The position numbers and the translations under genes are program-made. A DNA stretch of 64,000 nucleotides from Blastobasis lacticolella (lineage: Eukaryota; Arthropoda; Insecta; Lepidoptera; Blastobasidae): the NCBI GenBank assembly GCA_905147135.1, contig LR990045.1:18700173-18764172 (forward strand), given 5' to 3'. Below, one piece after another: positions 30,925-42,904 of the stretch. The first letter of the stretch is position 1. Each line of letters begins with the position of its first letter. Under the pieces are notes generated by a model, which made no database searches, had not been told where the DNA came from, and saw nothing but the letters and a program-made list of their open reading frames with translations.

Positions 30925-31170
30925 AAATATGCTTGGACAATTCACACAGCGCCATCTGGCGCCGTATAGTAAGCAAAGCTTGTATTATGGGTGCCAAAAA
31001 ACGATAAAATACTTAGATATTTTTTAAATACTTACTTATTATACAGATAACACCCAGACCCGAAACAGAAATTAAAATTCATCATTTAAATTTCCGTCCG
31101 GCCTGGAATCGAACCCGGGACCTCTGCATGGCCGACCGAGATGTTAACCAACTGGAACACTCAGATCGTT
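30925..31170 (-). mobile_element. tRNA-derived SINE, copy 1
   Basis: On the minus strand the head carries a B-box GGTTCGATTCC (31115-31105) and an A-box-like stretch near 31150. A conserved body (gggtctgggtgt; gcgccatctggcgc) follows to about 30930. Relatives lie at 36350-36575, 46606-46831 and 59350-59600. Confidence 0.65.
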
Positions 31171-32104
31171 AGTTAGTAGATATGTGATTTGTGAATTCAT
31201 AGCATATCTTTACATCTTTTAAACGAACAAATTTTATTAATAGGAACGTATATCTTTTACTGGTAGTTTGTTATTTGATCCTTATCTAAAGAAGAACTAC
31301 CTAACGGAATTACGGAGTTTGCTGTGATGTATGAAGCTATCAATTTGGCTACAAGCCACGGAACCACGCTATAATTTAATTTTCGGAAGCCAGTTTAATA
31401 TGCCAACCAGTCTAAAATTCTTCTCTTACACGCGCCTTTGCGTCACAACTTCACGCATCTGCGACCCCCATGTGACAGGTTGCTATGAGCGACGGTGATC
31501 AAGTACCATCAGTTCAGGTGACCTGCCGCTGGCGCTAGGTCATTTGCCTTAATATAATACAATGAAGAGAGAGATCGTTTCGGCTTACACGCATCGTTTA
31601 CAACCGTACACTTAGTTACGGCTATTAGGGTGCTTTTGACAGCGACATCATCCATTAGTAAAAGCAACTGGACAGAATATAATTTTTCTTAACAGGGTGA
31701 AATGGGGCACTAACCTAATAAATACCAAGCTCAGAATGAGTTACTCTGCAAACAAAGTTACAGATTTTTAGGAATCTCCGTGTAACAAATAGCAGTAAAC
31801 CCATCGATATTACCCTTTGACATAATTTTAGCAGATCTGAACAATTGTTCAGATCACCATCATAATCAAAAGACCATTAGGTACTTACGTAAGTACGAAA
31901 AAAACGATAACATAATTGCTAGACCCAATGAAATTAATGACTCTCTGATGTACTCTTGGACCATGACTGGTGTGACGACTATGTTAACATGTAGAGTAGT
32001 TATTAGATTTGTAGATTTTTTTTTACTTTTTTTTTATTTTATGTACGCTTTGTTTATAGTTAGTTATTTCTTACTTTTTGTACCTAATGATTGTCGTGTC
32101 TATG

Positions 32105-32210
32105 CGCAATATCTGGTGTTGCTGATGTCCATAGGCTGCGGTGACAACTTTCCATCATGTGGCCCGCTTGCCTGTTTGTCTGCCGTATAACATAATAATA
32201 AAAAAAAAAT
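32105..32210 (+). mobile_element. LINE/SINE tail
   Basis: Short copy of the shared 3' tail (ggtgttgctgatgtccatag ... gtataacataataat, poly-A). It has point changes in the normally constant ccatcaggtgg (here ccatcatgtgg). Confidence 0.6.
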
Positions 32211-32974
32211 TAGTCAATTATAGTCGAGGCTCTATTGGATCGCTCCCATACAGAACCTTAAAAAAATTTATAGAGTTATGGGCTTCACCACATTTATTCC
32301 TTAAGTAATTCTAAGCATTTCTAGTACATGTCCCACTGTTATACTGCTGCCAGGGGCGAGGGGGGTATAAAGGACCCCTCCAACCACCATATTTTAAAAA
32401 ATCGGTATGTTTCCCGCTGGCTACTACAGCAAGTTTGGTATCATTTTCGTATAAAATAATGATGTTGAATTCATTACCGGTATTTAATTTTATCATTTTC
32501 GTAGTAATATTTTGAATAAATCGTAAATAATCGTAAATAAAAGTAAAAAGATAACAATTGTTTTTCTGCTTTGAGAGCTAATATCTTTTAAGCAACAAAA
32601 AATATAACAAAAAAAAAAATACTTTAAAAAAGCGAATTTTATGCCGATTCTAAAAATATAAATTTTAAGAACCTCTTGCTTCTAAAAGTTGGTAAAATAT
32701 ATTCTGTAACATCACGGTGGTGACAGTTCCCTCTAAAAGGCGATTTACTTATTTACATATTGGTCTGTATTATCAAGCTACTTTAGTATGTTTGGTATCA
32801 TTTTTATATAAATAGAATATGCAGCATTCATTTCTGGTATTATCTTAAACATTTTCATAATAATTTTTCTAAAAAATCGTAAAAACGTGAAAAGTTTACT
32901 ATGTAATTAACTATAATACTTAAAAGTATATTCTAACAAAGTATATTCTAATTTGCTAAAAATACTGATATTCA

Positions 32975-33310
32975 TAATGTCAATTTAAGAAACAAAAATA
33001 AACTGGTAACACCGTTGTTCAGACTAAGTAAAGTAAATTCATCTTTCATGGGTAACTGTATAAGATTTTATAATCATATTCCTGAATGTATTATTAATTT
33101 GCCTGAATTACAATTTAAAGATAAGGTGAAAACAACTTTAATGAAAAAAGCCTATTATAAAATTGATGAATATATCAATGACAAAAATGTATGGTGTACT
33201 ACTAGCTCTTCGAAATAGGAAGTTATTTATAAATTTATAATTTTGTTAATTGAGTGAGGATGATTTGATGTGTAATAGTCATTGAATAACAAATATTTTT
33301 TTAATGTGTA
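32975..33310 (+). mobile_element. LINE ORF2 C-terminal fragment
   Basis: The plus strand encodes 'KLVTPLFRLSKVNSSFMGN', 'CIRFYNHIPECI' and 'LMKKAYYKIDEYINDKNVW' followed by TAG at 33218. This is the usual Jockey/CR1 ORF2 end. It fills the gap between duplication copy 1 and the inverted-repeat left arm. Confidence 0.65.
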
Positions 33311-34669
33311 CGGCATTGGCAGCGCATGCTCACTTAAAAGTCTGCCTGGTGGTGGCATGGGGGTCGGGTCGTTCTATTCCCTCAAATATGGTTGAATTGG
33401 ACTGTCTGTCAAGTTTAGTTCCTTTCTCATCCGCGAGCAATGTTATTTGCACAAATGTCTGAACTTTTTCATATAGTACGCAGTATGCTAAAATGCTACT
33501 TACAAGGGAACCCTTAGATTCCAAAACATCTGAAATTTAGTGGATATGTAGAGTAACCGATTCTGACCTTGATACCATTTTTAATTTTTACCCTAAATCA
33601 CCCTGTACACTAAGTCACTTATATGTAAGTAGATGATCAAGCCATCAAAACGTTAGACGGGTAGCAAAGCAAAGTCCCACTTACCCACTCTGCATTGTAA
33701 AGTTGGCTGGTAGAAGACGTTTTCACGAATAAATAAATATTAAGTGGACAAGTTGTCACCGTGTGATTGCCAAGTCATTACTATAACCCCCACTAATCTC
33801 GTGCAGCAATATAGATATTTATATGTAAAGTAATATAGCTTAGAATAGTACATTGGCTATAATTTATCCCAAAATTCAATGAGGTCAAGATGCAAAGCCG
33901 GGGCGGCAAACAAACAGAGGGAGGCGAACGAACAAGCGTGAAATGAAAAGCATATCTATTTCATTGCAGATAAAGTCCATAGTAGTTAGAAAGTATAATG
34001 ATCTTATACACTACGTGTAACAATACCTGAGAGTATGAACAATGATACAAAACTACGTTTGATTGACACAATTAAGCCACATTCATTTCCGATGTGGGTA
34101 CAAATTCGCGGCACCAGGGATATGTACGTCAGTGGCCCCAGAGTAAGCCTTCGCATTTCTCATTGATCACTTTCAGTGCTGTCGCTCCGAACCCTACGCA
34201 ACAGTGACGCGGCTCTTTTACGAATCAGGGTTGGAAATTGTCAGTGTGAGCGTCTGCAAACATACCTGATGCGCTGCAGTGACGTGGGAGCTCCAACAAC
34301 TGAAATAAATTAATGATTGGGGATTGAAATTATAAGGACCTTATTGTAAATATTTCATTAGAGTGTTAATTAAAATGCCACACACAAGGGAACATTAGCT
34401 ACTATGATATTCCAAAACATCTGAAAAGTTTATGTAGACAACGTGATGCCGCGTTTGTAATAATTGCTAAATCGATTTATATAAATTATTTATATCAGAA
34501 CCCTTACAGTTTCGCTACGTCCGTCTGTCCGTCCGCGGTTTTTCCCAAAAACTTAAAAGAGCTGAAATTTGTTATTGTTATACATATTATAAGTTATAAG
34601 ATAAAATCTTTTGAAAGTTCCCTTCTTTGGGTATCTCCGAAACACGTAAATCGGGGGATAAAATTTTCG

Positions 34670-34765
34670 CCGCAGGTGTCGCTAAAGGCGGCAGGGACCA
34701 CTTTCCATCAGGTGACCCGCTTGCCCGAATACCTTGCTGCCTACCATAAAACTAATATAAAAAAT
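34670..34765 (+). mobile_element. decayed LINE/SINE tail in left arm
   Basis: Contains gaccactttccatcaggtga and cgcttgcccg before an A-rich end. The mirror copy is 48420-48511. Confidence 0.5.
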
Positions 34766-35559
34766 TCTTATTCAGTCTTCAAAGAAACCTTAAACCGAAT
34801 CGCAGCTAGAGTCAACTGCGTGGGTAACTGAATAAGCTGCCGTATTATAGACCAGCGTTCTGTGCCAAATAAAATATCTAAACCGATTTCGTCTACATCC
34901 ATTCCTGCTATTTCATTCGATTTGATTTATAACCAACAGCCTCATATTCACACTCCCATACATGTTACATGTTGGTGCGGCAATGAATCCTAGCTAGCTC
35001 ATGACAGCAACAGGCTCCCCCGCATTACGTTTAATCAACGGAATTCAAACGGCCTCCCAATTTATATGGACTCCCGGTGCGGTAATGCTGTATTATCTTA
35101 ATTAGAACGAGGTCCAAAGCTGTTTATAGGAACGGTTAACGCGGCGCCGTAATCGCGCGTGGGCTGTATAATATTACCGTCTATCTTCGGCGTCGTTGTC
35201 ACTTAGTGGGGTACACTGAAAGTTTTGCGAAACTCATTAATGAAACTATTAACATGTATAGTGATACGATAACTGCTTTTCGAAGTATTCTCCATTAGTT
35301 TTAAACACTTTTCCATTCGGTCAAACCGTTTTTGAAAACATGAGGACTATTGGTCTGAGGGCTTGTTTTTCACATGCAGGTTGAAAGCTATCACGGCCTC
35401 TTCCAGCCCCGTAAATGTCAAACCTCTCAGCAAATGTTTTATTTTTAGAAATATAAAGAAATCGCATGGTAACAGGCCTGGAATATGTGCGAGATGGGTC
35501 ACTAATTCACAATCACTTTTTATTTTTATTTTAGACTATCCTGGTGGTAAGTGACGATG

Positions 35560-35826
35560 CGGTCGAAGATGGAACATGCCTGTCAAGGAACAGCCTATTC
35601 ACTCAAGCCTTGAAGGCGTCCAGATTATAGTGATCAGGGAAAACACTCGCAGGCAACGCGTTCCATTCCTTAGCCGTTCGCATTATAAAGGTTGAACCAA
35701 ACCGGCTCGTGCGGGTTGCTGGAAGATCCACGACATAAGGATGAAGCGCTCGCCCGGATCGCGTTTCCCGATGGCGGAAAGGGGTCGGCGGAATGAGGTC
35801 GTGCTTTTCAGAAGGCAAAACTTAGT
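35560..35826 (-). mobile_element. LINE 3' part with ORF2 end, left arm
   Basis: The minus strand encodes '[18 protein letters not shown]' and 'YNLDAFKA' then a stop, followed by the 3' end cttcgaccgcatcgtcactt. The conserved E-W-N-x-L-P end marks a CR1/Jockey-group ORF2. The identical mirror copy is at 47363-47621. Confidence 0.7.
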
Positions 35827-36349
35827 TTGCCTTGTTCGCTGTGTGTGCGAAAACATTGTCATGGTGCAATTAGGATGCGACTTCTTGTATTAAATGCAGC
35901 CGATATTTGGGTGATGATTAGTGACTGTTTGGAAAGTACCTGCGAAACGGATGGCTATATTTTATTTTGGATGTTCATGGATTTCATCAATGGAAATATA
36001 TGGATAGATATTTGTAGGTACAATAAAAAAACAAACAAAACTGAAATTAATAAATTAAATAACCATGGTATTTCCACGAAGTTATTGGAATCGTATACTA
36101 TTTAGATCAAGTCCCTGTCCTACACGTGACAAATCCATGATTTAGATAATTAAATTATCTGCGTTTGCTTTGATCACGGAGAATAGAGAAAATCAATCGA
36201 TGTGGAAAGTGTGAGGGCCTACTTGCTATAGAGAGATGATGACGATAATGTTGTTGTTTAGATTACCATAGATACAGTCAGTCCAAATAACTAGCTACTC
36301 TTGATGACGTATCTGTACATAGGAAAACATACATATAACCAAAACAAAA

Positions 36350-36575
36350 ATTATGCTTAGACAATTCACATAGCGCCATCTAGCTCCAAAGTAAACAAAG
36401 CCGTTTGTTATGGGTGCCAGAAAACTACTCATACATTTTTAAATACATACTTATACAACAGCCAGACCCATAGCAGAAATTTAAATTCTTAATTTAAATT
36501 TCTGCCCGACCCGGAATCGAACCTGCGACCTCGATGTGGCAGACTGGAATGTTAACCAAATCACTCAGGTCGTCA
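36350..36575 (-). mobile_element. tRNA-derived SINE, left arm
   Basis: Minus-strand B-box GGTTCGATTCC (36523-36513) in a tRNA-like head, followed by the common body with gggtctggc and gatggcgctatg. Mirror copy at 46606-46831. Confidence 0.7.
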
Positions 36576-37470
36576 TCCGTCGTCATACATATATATAAAC
36601 ATACATGAGTAAACAGAAAAAACTCTTTACGATGCCGTGTCCGGCCGAGTTAATTAGGGCCATCCTTTCAACCCGCGGGTGTCACAAAAGGCTACTAACG
36701 TGTCAGAGACAGACTTTCTGAGACCTCCGCAGATACAGCGTTCCTATTCAACCCGTATGACAATCGTGTAGATTCTGAGGCTAAGTAAAATATTATGATT
36801 AGGCGAGATTATGTGTTTACAACGCAGCTATGATTTCTAATAAACATCATGTGGTCTGTCAAGTGAAGAGAGTAGAGAGGACATCGTTTCATCTTTCAAG
36901 CCCCGTCGTTATTATTATATATTTCGATTTGATTTGATTTACTCGGGAATTTTCCATAACTCGACGACCTTGCGCCTCTTTATCGTGAGGGTGGAAATTA
37001 TAGTTTGGGGAACACTAATGTTCCTGCCCTCAATTTCTCCAGAAAATTCAAGAGACCCTTCGGCCTCCAGAAAATCTTCGAGTGGGTGGAACTACAGACT
37101 ATATTAAAAGTATATAGAGCCTCCTCAAAGTACTTAATGTTGAATCATTTTATGGAGACTATAAAAAAACATATATTCCCTCATAGTCTCATTTTATAGT
37201 CCTCTGCGGTCTCATATTCAACAGTCGACAACAGTCGTATGCACTCGTCTATGAATCGAATGGAAAATTTAAAATTATAAACAGCGATCTAAACCGCCCA
37301 AAGAGCCCGCAGCGGTGACGAAGTTCGTAAATCGCGTAATAATTTACCGCAAATGCCTTGTGAGAGATTGCGCTATTCGGGCGCGTCAGCTCACCTGACG
37401 CCGCCCCGCGACGCGCTCACAATCATTTCTTAAGGGTTCCGTACGCCAGAAAAAAACGGTATCCTACAGG

Positions 37471-37639
37471 ATCAGTCATGTACACTTTCACTACACATAT
37501 TATCGGGTTTGTTACCACGGTTAGTATTGTTTTTACCTCGATATTTCGACGCAGTTGCATGCGTCATGGTCACGAGTTAATGTGTAGTGAAAGTGTAGTG
37601 AATAACCACGAAAGTCTTTAAACCTATATCAGTCATGTA
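37471..37639. mobile_element. small MITE with 12-bp flanking repeat, left arm
   Basis: Inverted ends ACACTTTCACTACACAT (37482-37498) and its complement (37580-37596). ATCAGTCATGTA is repeated at 37471-37482 and 37628-37639. Mirror copy at 45541-45709. Confidence 0.5.
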
Positions 37640-38089
37640 TCCGTCTAGCACAGTCACTACTGGACCGGTTAAGTTGATTTCTGAGACTTAAACGCGGACG
37701 TGTATACACAAATTTCGAATGTAAAGGTCACTATTAGAGGCAATTTCAAAATTAAAAATTACAAACTGCATCATGTTAAATAGGTACCAAGTGAAAGGAA
37801 TTGTGAATATCTCAAATACATATTTTATTAAGTAATCGTAAAATCAATATTTTTAAGTTATTTTATCTACACTCATAGCGAAAACAGTCGTTTAAGGGTA
37901 TACTTTTTTCAAGCCAGTCTATACAATTTTAGAAAATTACTTTTCGATACAGCATTTCCCATACTATTTTCATTACAGCTGTATCGAAAAATAACTTTTT
38001 AATCATTATGCAACACTTTAATTTTTTAAATTTTTGTCGGGCGCCGAGACACGGCGAAATGTAGGCTGAATAAATAAATAAAAATAAGT

Positions 38090-38175
38090 ATAAATATTCG
38101 TGGATAAATTCACACAGCGCCATGTAGCCCCAAACTAAGCAAAGCTTGTACTATGGGAACAACCTAATGGGCATG
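38090..38175 (-). mobile_element. partial SINE body, left arm
   Basis: Contains attcacacagcgccat and gcaaagcttgtactatggg, the distal body of the SINE family, without the tRNA-like head. Mirror copy at 45005-45090. Confidence 0.5.
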
Positions 38176-38607
38176 GGTAATACCTAGATGTCTTTGACAA
38201 ATCCAAAATTCAAATACAAAATTTAAATTAATTTAAATCTGTGTAATTATTTTCCCGCTAAACAGAATATTATTTGTAATCGTTGTAATTTGTGTGTTGT
38301 TAATGTTTAATGTTTTTTTCTTATTTGAAGCACATCAATAGATAAAGTAAAAGTATTAAAGTAAATTTCCCGCCGCTTGATATCCAGGATGCGTAGATAC
38401 AACAGGTACTGTCTCGCAGCTAACTTCCAGCAAAGTTCAGAAAATTATAGGTACGATATTTTAACATAAAAATATGAGTGTAGATAAAGTAGTGTATGCA
38501 ACTGCATATAATTAGGTATTAAAACACTCGTGTCAAACTATTATCTCTCATTTTTTTTATGTTATCCGGCAGACAAACAGGCATGCGGGCCACCTGATGG
38601 AAAGTGG

Positions 38608-40275
38608 TCACCGCTGCCTATGGACATCAGCAACACCAGGGGAGTCACCAATGCGTTGCCCGCCTCTGAAGAGACCTCTAATATACCTCTTGAACGATCC
38701 CATGTCATAGTCCAAAGGAAACACTGTGGCTGGGAGCTCATTCCACAGCCGAATCGTACGAGCGAGAAACGTTTTTTCAAACCTTCGCGTGGTGACCAAC
38801 AGAGGGTCTACGTAGTGGGGATGAGTACCCAGCCCACGGCGGGTGGTGCGATGGCGGAATTGTGCTGTTGGCACCAGATCGAAAAGTTCCTCGGAACACT
38901 CCCCATTGTACAGCCGGTAGAACACACACAGGGAGCCAAAGTCCCTTCGGTTAGCCAGTGGTTCTAATTTGCTTGTTTGTATGGGATCGTCGACAATTCG
39001 AACGGCACGTCTCTGTATGGAGTCCAGAGGATTAAGCAGGTCGGCAGTTTCGCCGGCCCAAAGATGGGAACAATACTCCATATGAGGCCGCACCTGCGCC
39101 TTGTACAGCAGCAGGCGCTGCCCTGGGGTGAAGTATCGCTTGGACCGGTGAAGCACTCCAAGCTGTTTCGAAGCCAGTTTGGCTTTACCTTCTAGGTGAC
39201 TCCGGAATCGCACGCTATCCGATATGTCGACACCAAGGATCCCGATACTATTTGAGATGGAAAGGGGTGTTCCTTGGAACTGCGGCACCATGACAAAAGG
39301 ATCCTTTTTGGCAGAATATGCGCAGACCTGTGTCTTTGAGGGGTTGAATTCCACCAGGTTCAGTCTGCCCCAGTGAGCAACTTGCTCCAAGGAGTGTTCA
39401 ATCTCTGACACAAGTCTTATTCGGCTTTCCGACACCACGGAACGAAGGGTATTCGCAAGTCCAGTATAACGAGCATCTCCAGTACTGTCATCTGCATAGC
39501 AGTGAATACTGGGAATATTCAGCATATCATTGATATGCAGAAGAAACAGCGTGGGAGATAGCACTGAACCTTGGGGTACTTCAGCATTAATGGTCTTGGT
39601 ATCGGAGCAGCATCCGTCGACAACGACTTGGATGCTCCGTCCAGACAGAAAGCTGGATACCCAATTGCAGAGCCCCTCGCGGATACCGTACTTCGGGAGT
39701 TTTGTTAGCAGTGCCCTGTGCCAGACCCGATCAAATGCCTTGGCTATATCACGACTGACAGCCAGAGCCTCCCCCTTGCTCTCGACGGCCTCAGCCCACC
39801 GGTGTGTTAGGTACACGAGAAGGTCACCAGCTGAGCGACCATGGCGAAAGCCATATTGACGGTCACTGATCAGCTGGTGGTCCTCTAGGTATCCGAGGAG
39901 CTGGATATTGATAACCCGCTCCATCACCTTAGAGAGCAAGGAGGTTACCGCTATAGGCCTGTAATTTGATGGGTCTGAATTATCACCCTTCTTGGGTATC
40001 GGATGCACAAGGGCTAGCTTCCACGAAGACGGCACCGTTCCAGAGGTGTAGGAAAGCTTGAATAGGCGCATTAACACGGGAGACAACTCGGGAGCACACT
40101 TTTTAAAAACAATAGCCGGAATGCCATCAGGTCCACTGGACTTGGAGAGAAGCACACGACTTATGATTTTTTGGGTGAAACGAACCTCGGGCATGATGCC
40201 CTCACACCGTGAGATGGTAGACGGTGCAGCTCCCCCATCATCCAGAGTTGAGTTATGAGCAAAGAGATTTCCCAA
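38608..40275 (-). pseudogene. LINE reverse transcriptase (left arm)
   Basis: 555 codons: 'SSGPDGIPAIVFKKCAPEL', 'NYRPIAVTSLLSKVMERV', A box 'SRDIAKAFDRVWH', B box 'EVPQGSVLSPTLFLLHIND', catalytic 'CYADDS', and the C-terminal 'IRLWNELPATVFP'. The domain itself is open. The frame is continuous with the endonuclease except for TAG (40383-40381) and a TAA further downstream, so the full ORF2 is interrupted. Confidence 0.88.
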
Positions 40276-40380
40276 GAGATCGGCTTTCTCCTTTGCTGTG
40301 TGGGCTTATTGGTCATCCGGCTTGCGCAAAGGTGGAAAGGTGGTCCGACAAAAGTTCCCCTTAACAGCTTTGGAGAGAGA

Positions 40381-41253
40381 CTAAAAAGCACGGCTCCCAG
40401 AGGGGTAGCTGATTAGTTTCTCTCCAATTCCGCCGATGAATTTAAATTTTGCTCTGGCCATCACCTTCTTTGTAGACCTCGATACAGCGTTGTACTTTTT
40501 CCTCAAAATGTGGGTGTTAGGGTCCTTCTGGGCCCGAGCCACTGTCCAGGCACGAAAAGCATTCTGCTTGAGGCGAGTTGCCTCAGCACTCGGCCTGTCA
40601 TACCAGGGCTGACTCTTGCCGCCGAGACGGACTACAGAGGACGGAATAAAACACTCCATTCCCTGCAGTATGACGTCAGCTACAGCAGCAGCACAGATGT
40701 TTGTGTCATTTGAGGAGAAGCAAAGCTGTATCCACGGGTACGACGCGAAGAATTCTCGCAATCCATCCCAGTCTGCTGAACCATAATGCCATACCTTGCG
40801 TGACCCATTGGGGCGGGCCCGTTCGGGTATAGCAAGAGGCTTCTCAGAACGGACCAGGCAGTGGTCTGATGTCCCAGGAGGGGCATCGACGGCCACCTGA
40901 TAACCGTTTGGGTGGGTGGTGAGCAGAAGATCTAATAAAGAGGGTTCACGGCCCACAACATCCGGTAAGTAGGTGGGTTCTGACACCAGTTGCGTGAGAC
41001 CATGGGCCAGAGAAAATTCATGGGCGGACCTCCCGGCCGGGTAAGTAGGACGGCCTGACCCTAGCCACTCGGTGTGGTGACCGTTAAAGTCTCCTAGGAC
41101 TACCAACTCGGCTGAAGGATACCGCTCAAAGACTTTGTCGGTAGCGCATTGTATGTGCTCGAAAAACCGATTTGTCTCACCTACGCCGTGACGGTTGTTG
41201 TATAGGCATGCGTAGAGACGAATCTGTGGTATGGGTGTTCTACGCACACCCAT
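40381..41253 (-). pseudogene. LINE AP-endonuclease, main part (left arm)
   Basis: It carries 'ELVVLGDFNGHHTEWLGS', the G-D-F-N active-site motif, and 'GTSDHCLV', the S-D-H motif. It ends at TAG 40381. The beginning of the frame overlaps an 18-bp hairpin and is out of frame with the N-terminal part. Confidence 0.85.
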
Positions 41254-41564
41254 ACCACAGATTCCTCACTTAGTTCTATGGCATTAAGACGTCGACAGCA
41301 GATATCACCTCTGACGAATAGGCACACACCAGCGCGAGGTAAAAACCTGTGTTCCAATTTGTATCCAGGATTGTGAAGATACGAAGTGTCAGCCGGAGGT
41401 GATATCTGTGTTTCCGTCAGGAAAAGTAAGGCGGGCTTCGCCGTCTCTAGGTGGTGATGTACGGCGTTCAGATTGGAGTGTAGACCCCTGATATTACAAA
41501 AGTCCACTCGATGTGTGGAAAGGGGTGCCGCTGAGAGAACCTTACTCTTATTTTTCCTTGCCAT
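41200..41564 (-). pseudogene. LINE AP-endonuclease, N-terminal part
   Basis: It starts MARKNKSK and reads 'FCNIRGLHSNLNAV' and 'PALLFLTETQISPP', the N-terminus of the endonuclease with N and E (TETQ) catalytic positions. It reaches 'SEESVVWV', where a frameshift at the hairpin 41221-41263 breaks it. This part has no counterpart in the right LINE. Confidence 0.82.
41221..41263. repeat. 18-bp perfect hairpin at the endonuclease frameshift
   Basis: AATCTGTGGTATGGGTGT (41221-41238), loop TCTACGC, then the exact complement (41246-41263). The two reading frames of the endonuclease meet here. Confidence 0.85.
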
Positions 41565-42135
41565 TTGTGATAATATTAAATTTCCAGATAATATTAAAAA
41601 TCCAGCAGGGCAAGGTCGTTTTGCTTCTGAACGCTGCAGAGAGATGGGTTATGTGAAAAGTTGGCACGGGGGATGGAAGGGCCCCCGATTCCCCCTGAAT
41701 ATACCTGCCGGGTCCACCCCGGTCTCCTACCCCGGCACGACAAACATATTCAGGATTTTTCGCACAGTTGGCGGGACGGCCTCCCGGGCCGGAGATTAAA
41801 AGCGATGCCCGGGTTCGGGTCCCCTACTAACCGGCGGGCGGCCAGCGACGAGCCGTTTCATCGGGTCTCCCTGGCCCCCGCGCCAACCTGTCACGCCCAA
41901 CCCTCTAACATATCCAACACAAAACTGGGACCTGCAGGATACCAATATTATAGCACTCGGACAAAGGGGGAATGGCTCACGGAGTACTCTGACGGAACAC
42001 AGCCCAGGGGCTGCTTAGCGCCATGCAGACTCATCTCCGTGGGTGGTCGCTAGCCATGCGGGCCGAGGCCCTACCACCAAGCATTTCGGCTGCACTCTTC
42101 GCACCACCCGGGGGTCACGTGTAGGGTCTCTAGGG
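41565..42135 (-). other. LINE 5' region inside the palindrome spacer
   Basis: GC-rich and upstream of MARKNKSK. On the minus strand it reads cgcatggctagcgaccaccc and related words. No long uninterrupted minus-strand frame is present. The 393-bp plus-strand frame here is a shadow. It probably represents the LINE 5' UTR or the end of ORF1. Confidence 0.5.
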
Positions 42136-42139
42136 ATAC

Positions 42140-42799
42140 CCGGCCGGGAGGTCCGCCCATGAATTTTCTCTGGCCCATGGTCTCACGCAACTGGTGTCAG
42201 AACCCACCTACTTACCGGATGCTGTGGGCCGTGAACCCTCTTTATTAGATCTTCTGCTCACCACCCACCCAAACGGTTATCAGGTGGCCGTCGATGCCCC
42301 TCCTGGGACATCAGACCACTGCCTGGTCCGTTCTGAGAAGCCTCTTGCTATACCCGAACGGGCCCGCCCCAATGGGTCACGCAAGGTATGGCATTATGGT
42401 TCAGCAGACTGGGATGGATTGCGAGAATTCTTCGCGTCGTACCCGTGGATACAGCTTTGCTTCTCCTCAAATGACACAAACATCTGTGCTGCTGCTGTAG
42501 CTGACGTCATACTGCAGGGAATGGAGTGTTTTATTCCGTCCTCTGTAGTCCGTCTCGGCGGCAAGAGTCAGCCCTGGTATGACAGGCCGAGTGCTGAGGC
42601 AACTCGCCTCAAGCAGAATGCTTTTCGTGCCTGGACAGTGGCTCGGGCCCAGAAGGACCCTAACACCCACATTTTGAGGAAAAAGTACAACGCTGTATCG
42701 AGGTCTACAAAGAAGGTGATGGCCAGAGCAAAATTTAAATTCATCGGCGGAATTGGAGAGAAACTAATCAGCTACCCCTCTGGGAGCCGTGCTTTTTAG
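42140..42799 (+). pseudogene. LINE AP-endonuclease, C-terminal part (right arm)
   Basis: It reads from 'AGRSAHEFSLAHGL' through 'GTSDHCLV' to the same TAG as in the left arm. One substitution I noticed against the left copy changes V to A in 'YLPDAVGREP'. There is no initiator; the GTG at 42194 is only an internal codon. Confidence 0.82.
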
Positions 42800-42904
42800 T
42801 CTCTCTCCAAAGCTGTTAAGGGGAACTTTTGTCGGACCACCTTTCCACCTTTGCGCAAGCCGGATGACCAATAAGCCCACACAGCAAAGGAGAAAGCCGA
42901 TCTC

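Larger units (their letters stand above)
24563..32938 (+). repeat. large direct duplication, copy 1
   Basis: Alignable to 53002-63512 in the same orientation. It starts at the shared word attatgtgcaaggcgtggat and ends at agtatattctaaca. The copies differ by scattered substitutions (a few percent by eye) and many small indels. Copy 1 lacks the 2.48-kb DNA transposon of copy 2 and has a different segment at about 31690-32110. It holds only repeats and unassigned sequence. Confidence 0.9.
33399..41044 (+). repeat. inverted duplication, left arm (7.65 kb)
   Basis: Mirrors 42136-49783: position x pairs with 83180 minus x near the axis, shifting to 83181 and 83182 outwards through two single-base indels. 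I noticed about seven differences in 7.6 kb, mostly in the outer half. The outer border lies in ggactgtctgtcaag and the inner border in cccggccgggta. Confidence 0.92.
38550..42135 (-). mobile_element. CR1/Jockey-group LINE, left copy with 5' region
   Basis: The minus strand reads a GC-rich 5' region (42135-41565), AP-endonuclease, reverse transcriptase, a short 3' UTR with the shared tail, and poly-A at 38558-38550. There is no RNase H. The inner part (38550-41044) is in the inverted arm; 41045-42135 is the spacer and exists once. The element is inactive through an endonuclease frameshift and two stops between endonuclease and RT. Confidence 0.85.

Noticed and set aside
31085..31170. Possible tRNA gene because of GGTTCGATTCC
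   Set aside because: No cloverleaf can be completed and the same word recurs in related dispersed copies; it is a SINE head.
41661..42053. 130-codon plus-strand frame in the palindrome spacer
   Set aside because: It is antisense to the LINE 5' region and has no domain; most likely a GC-rich shadow.
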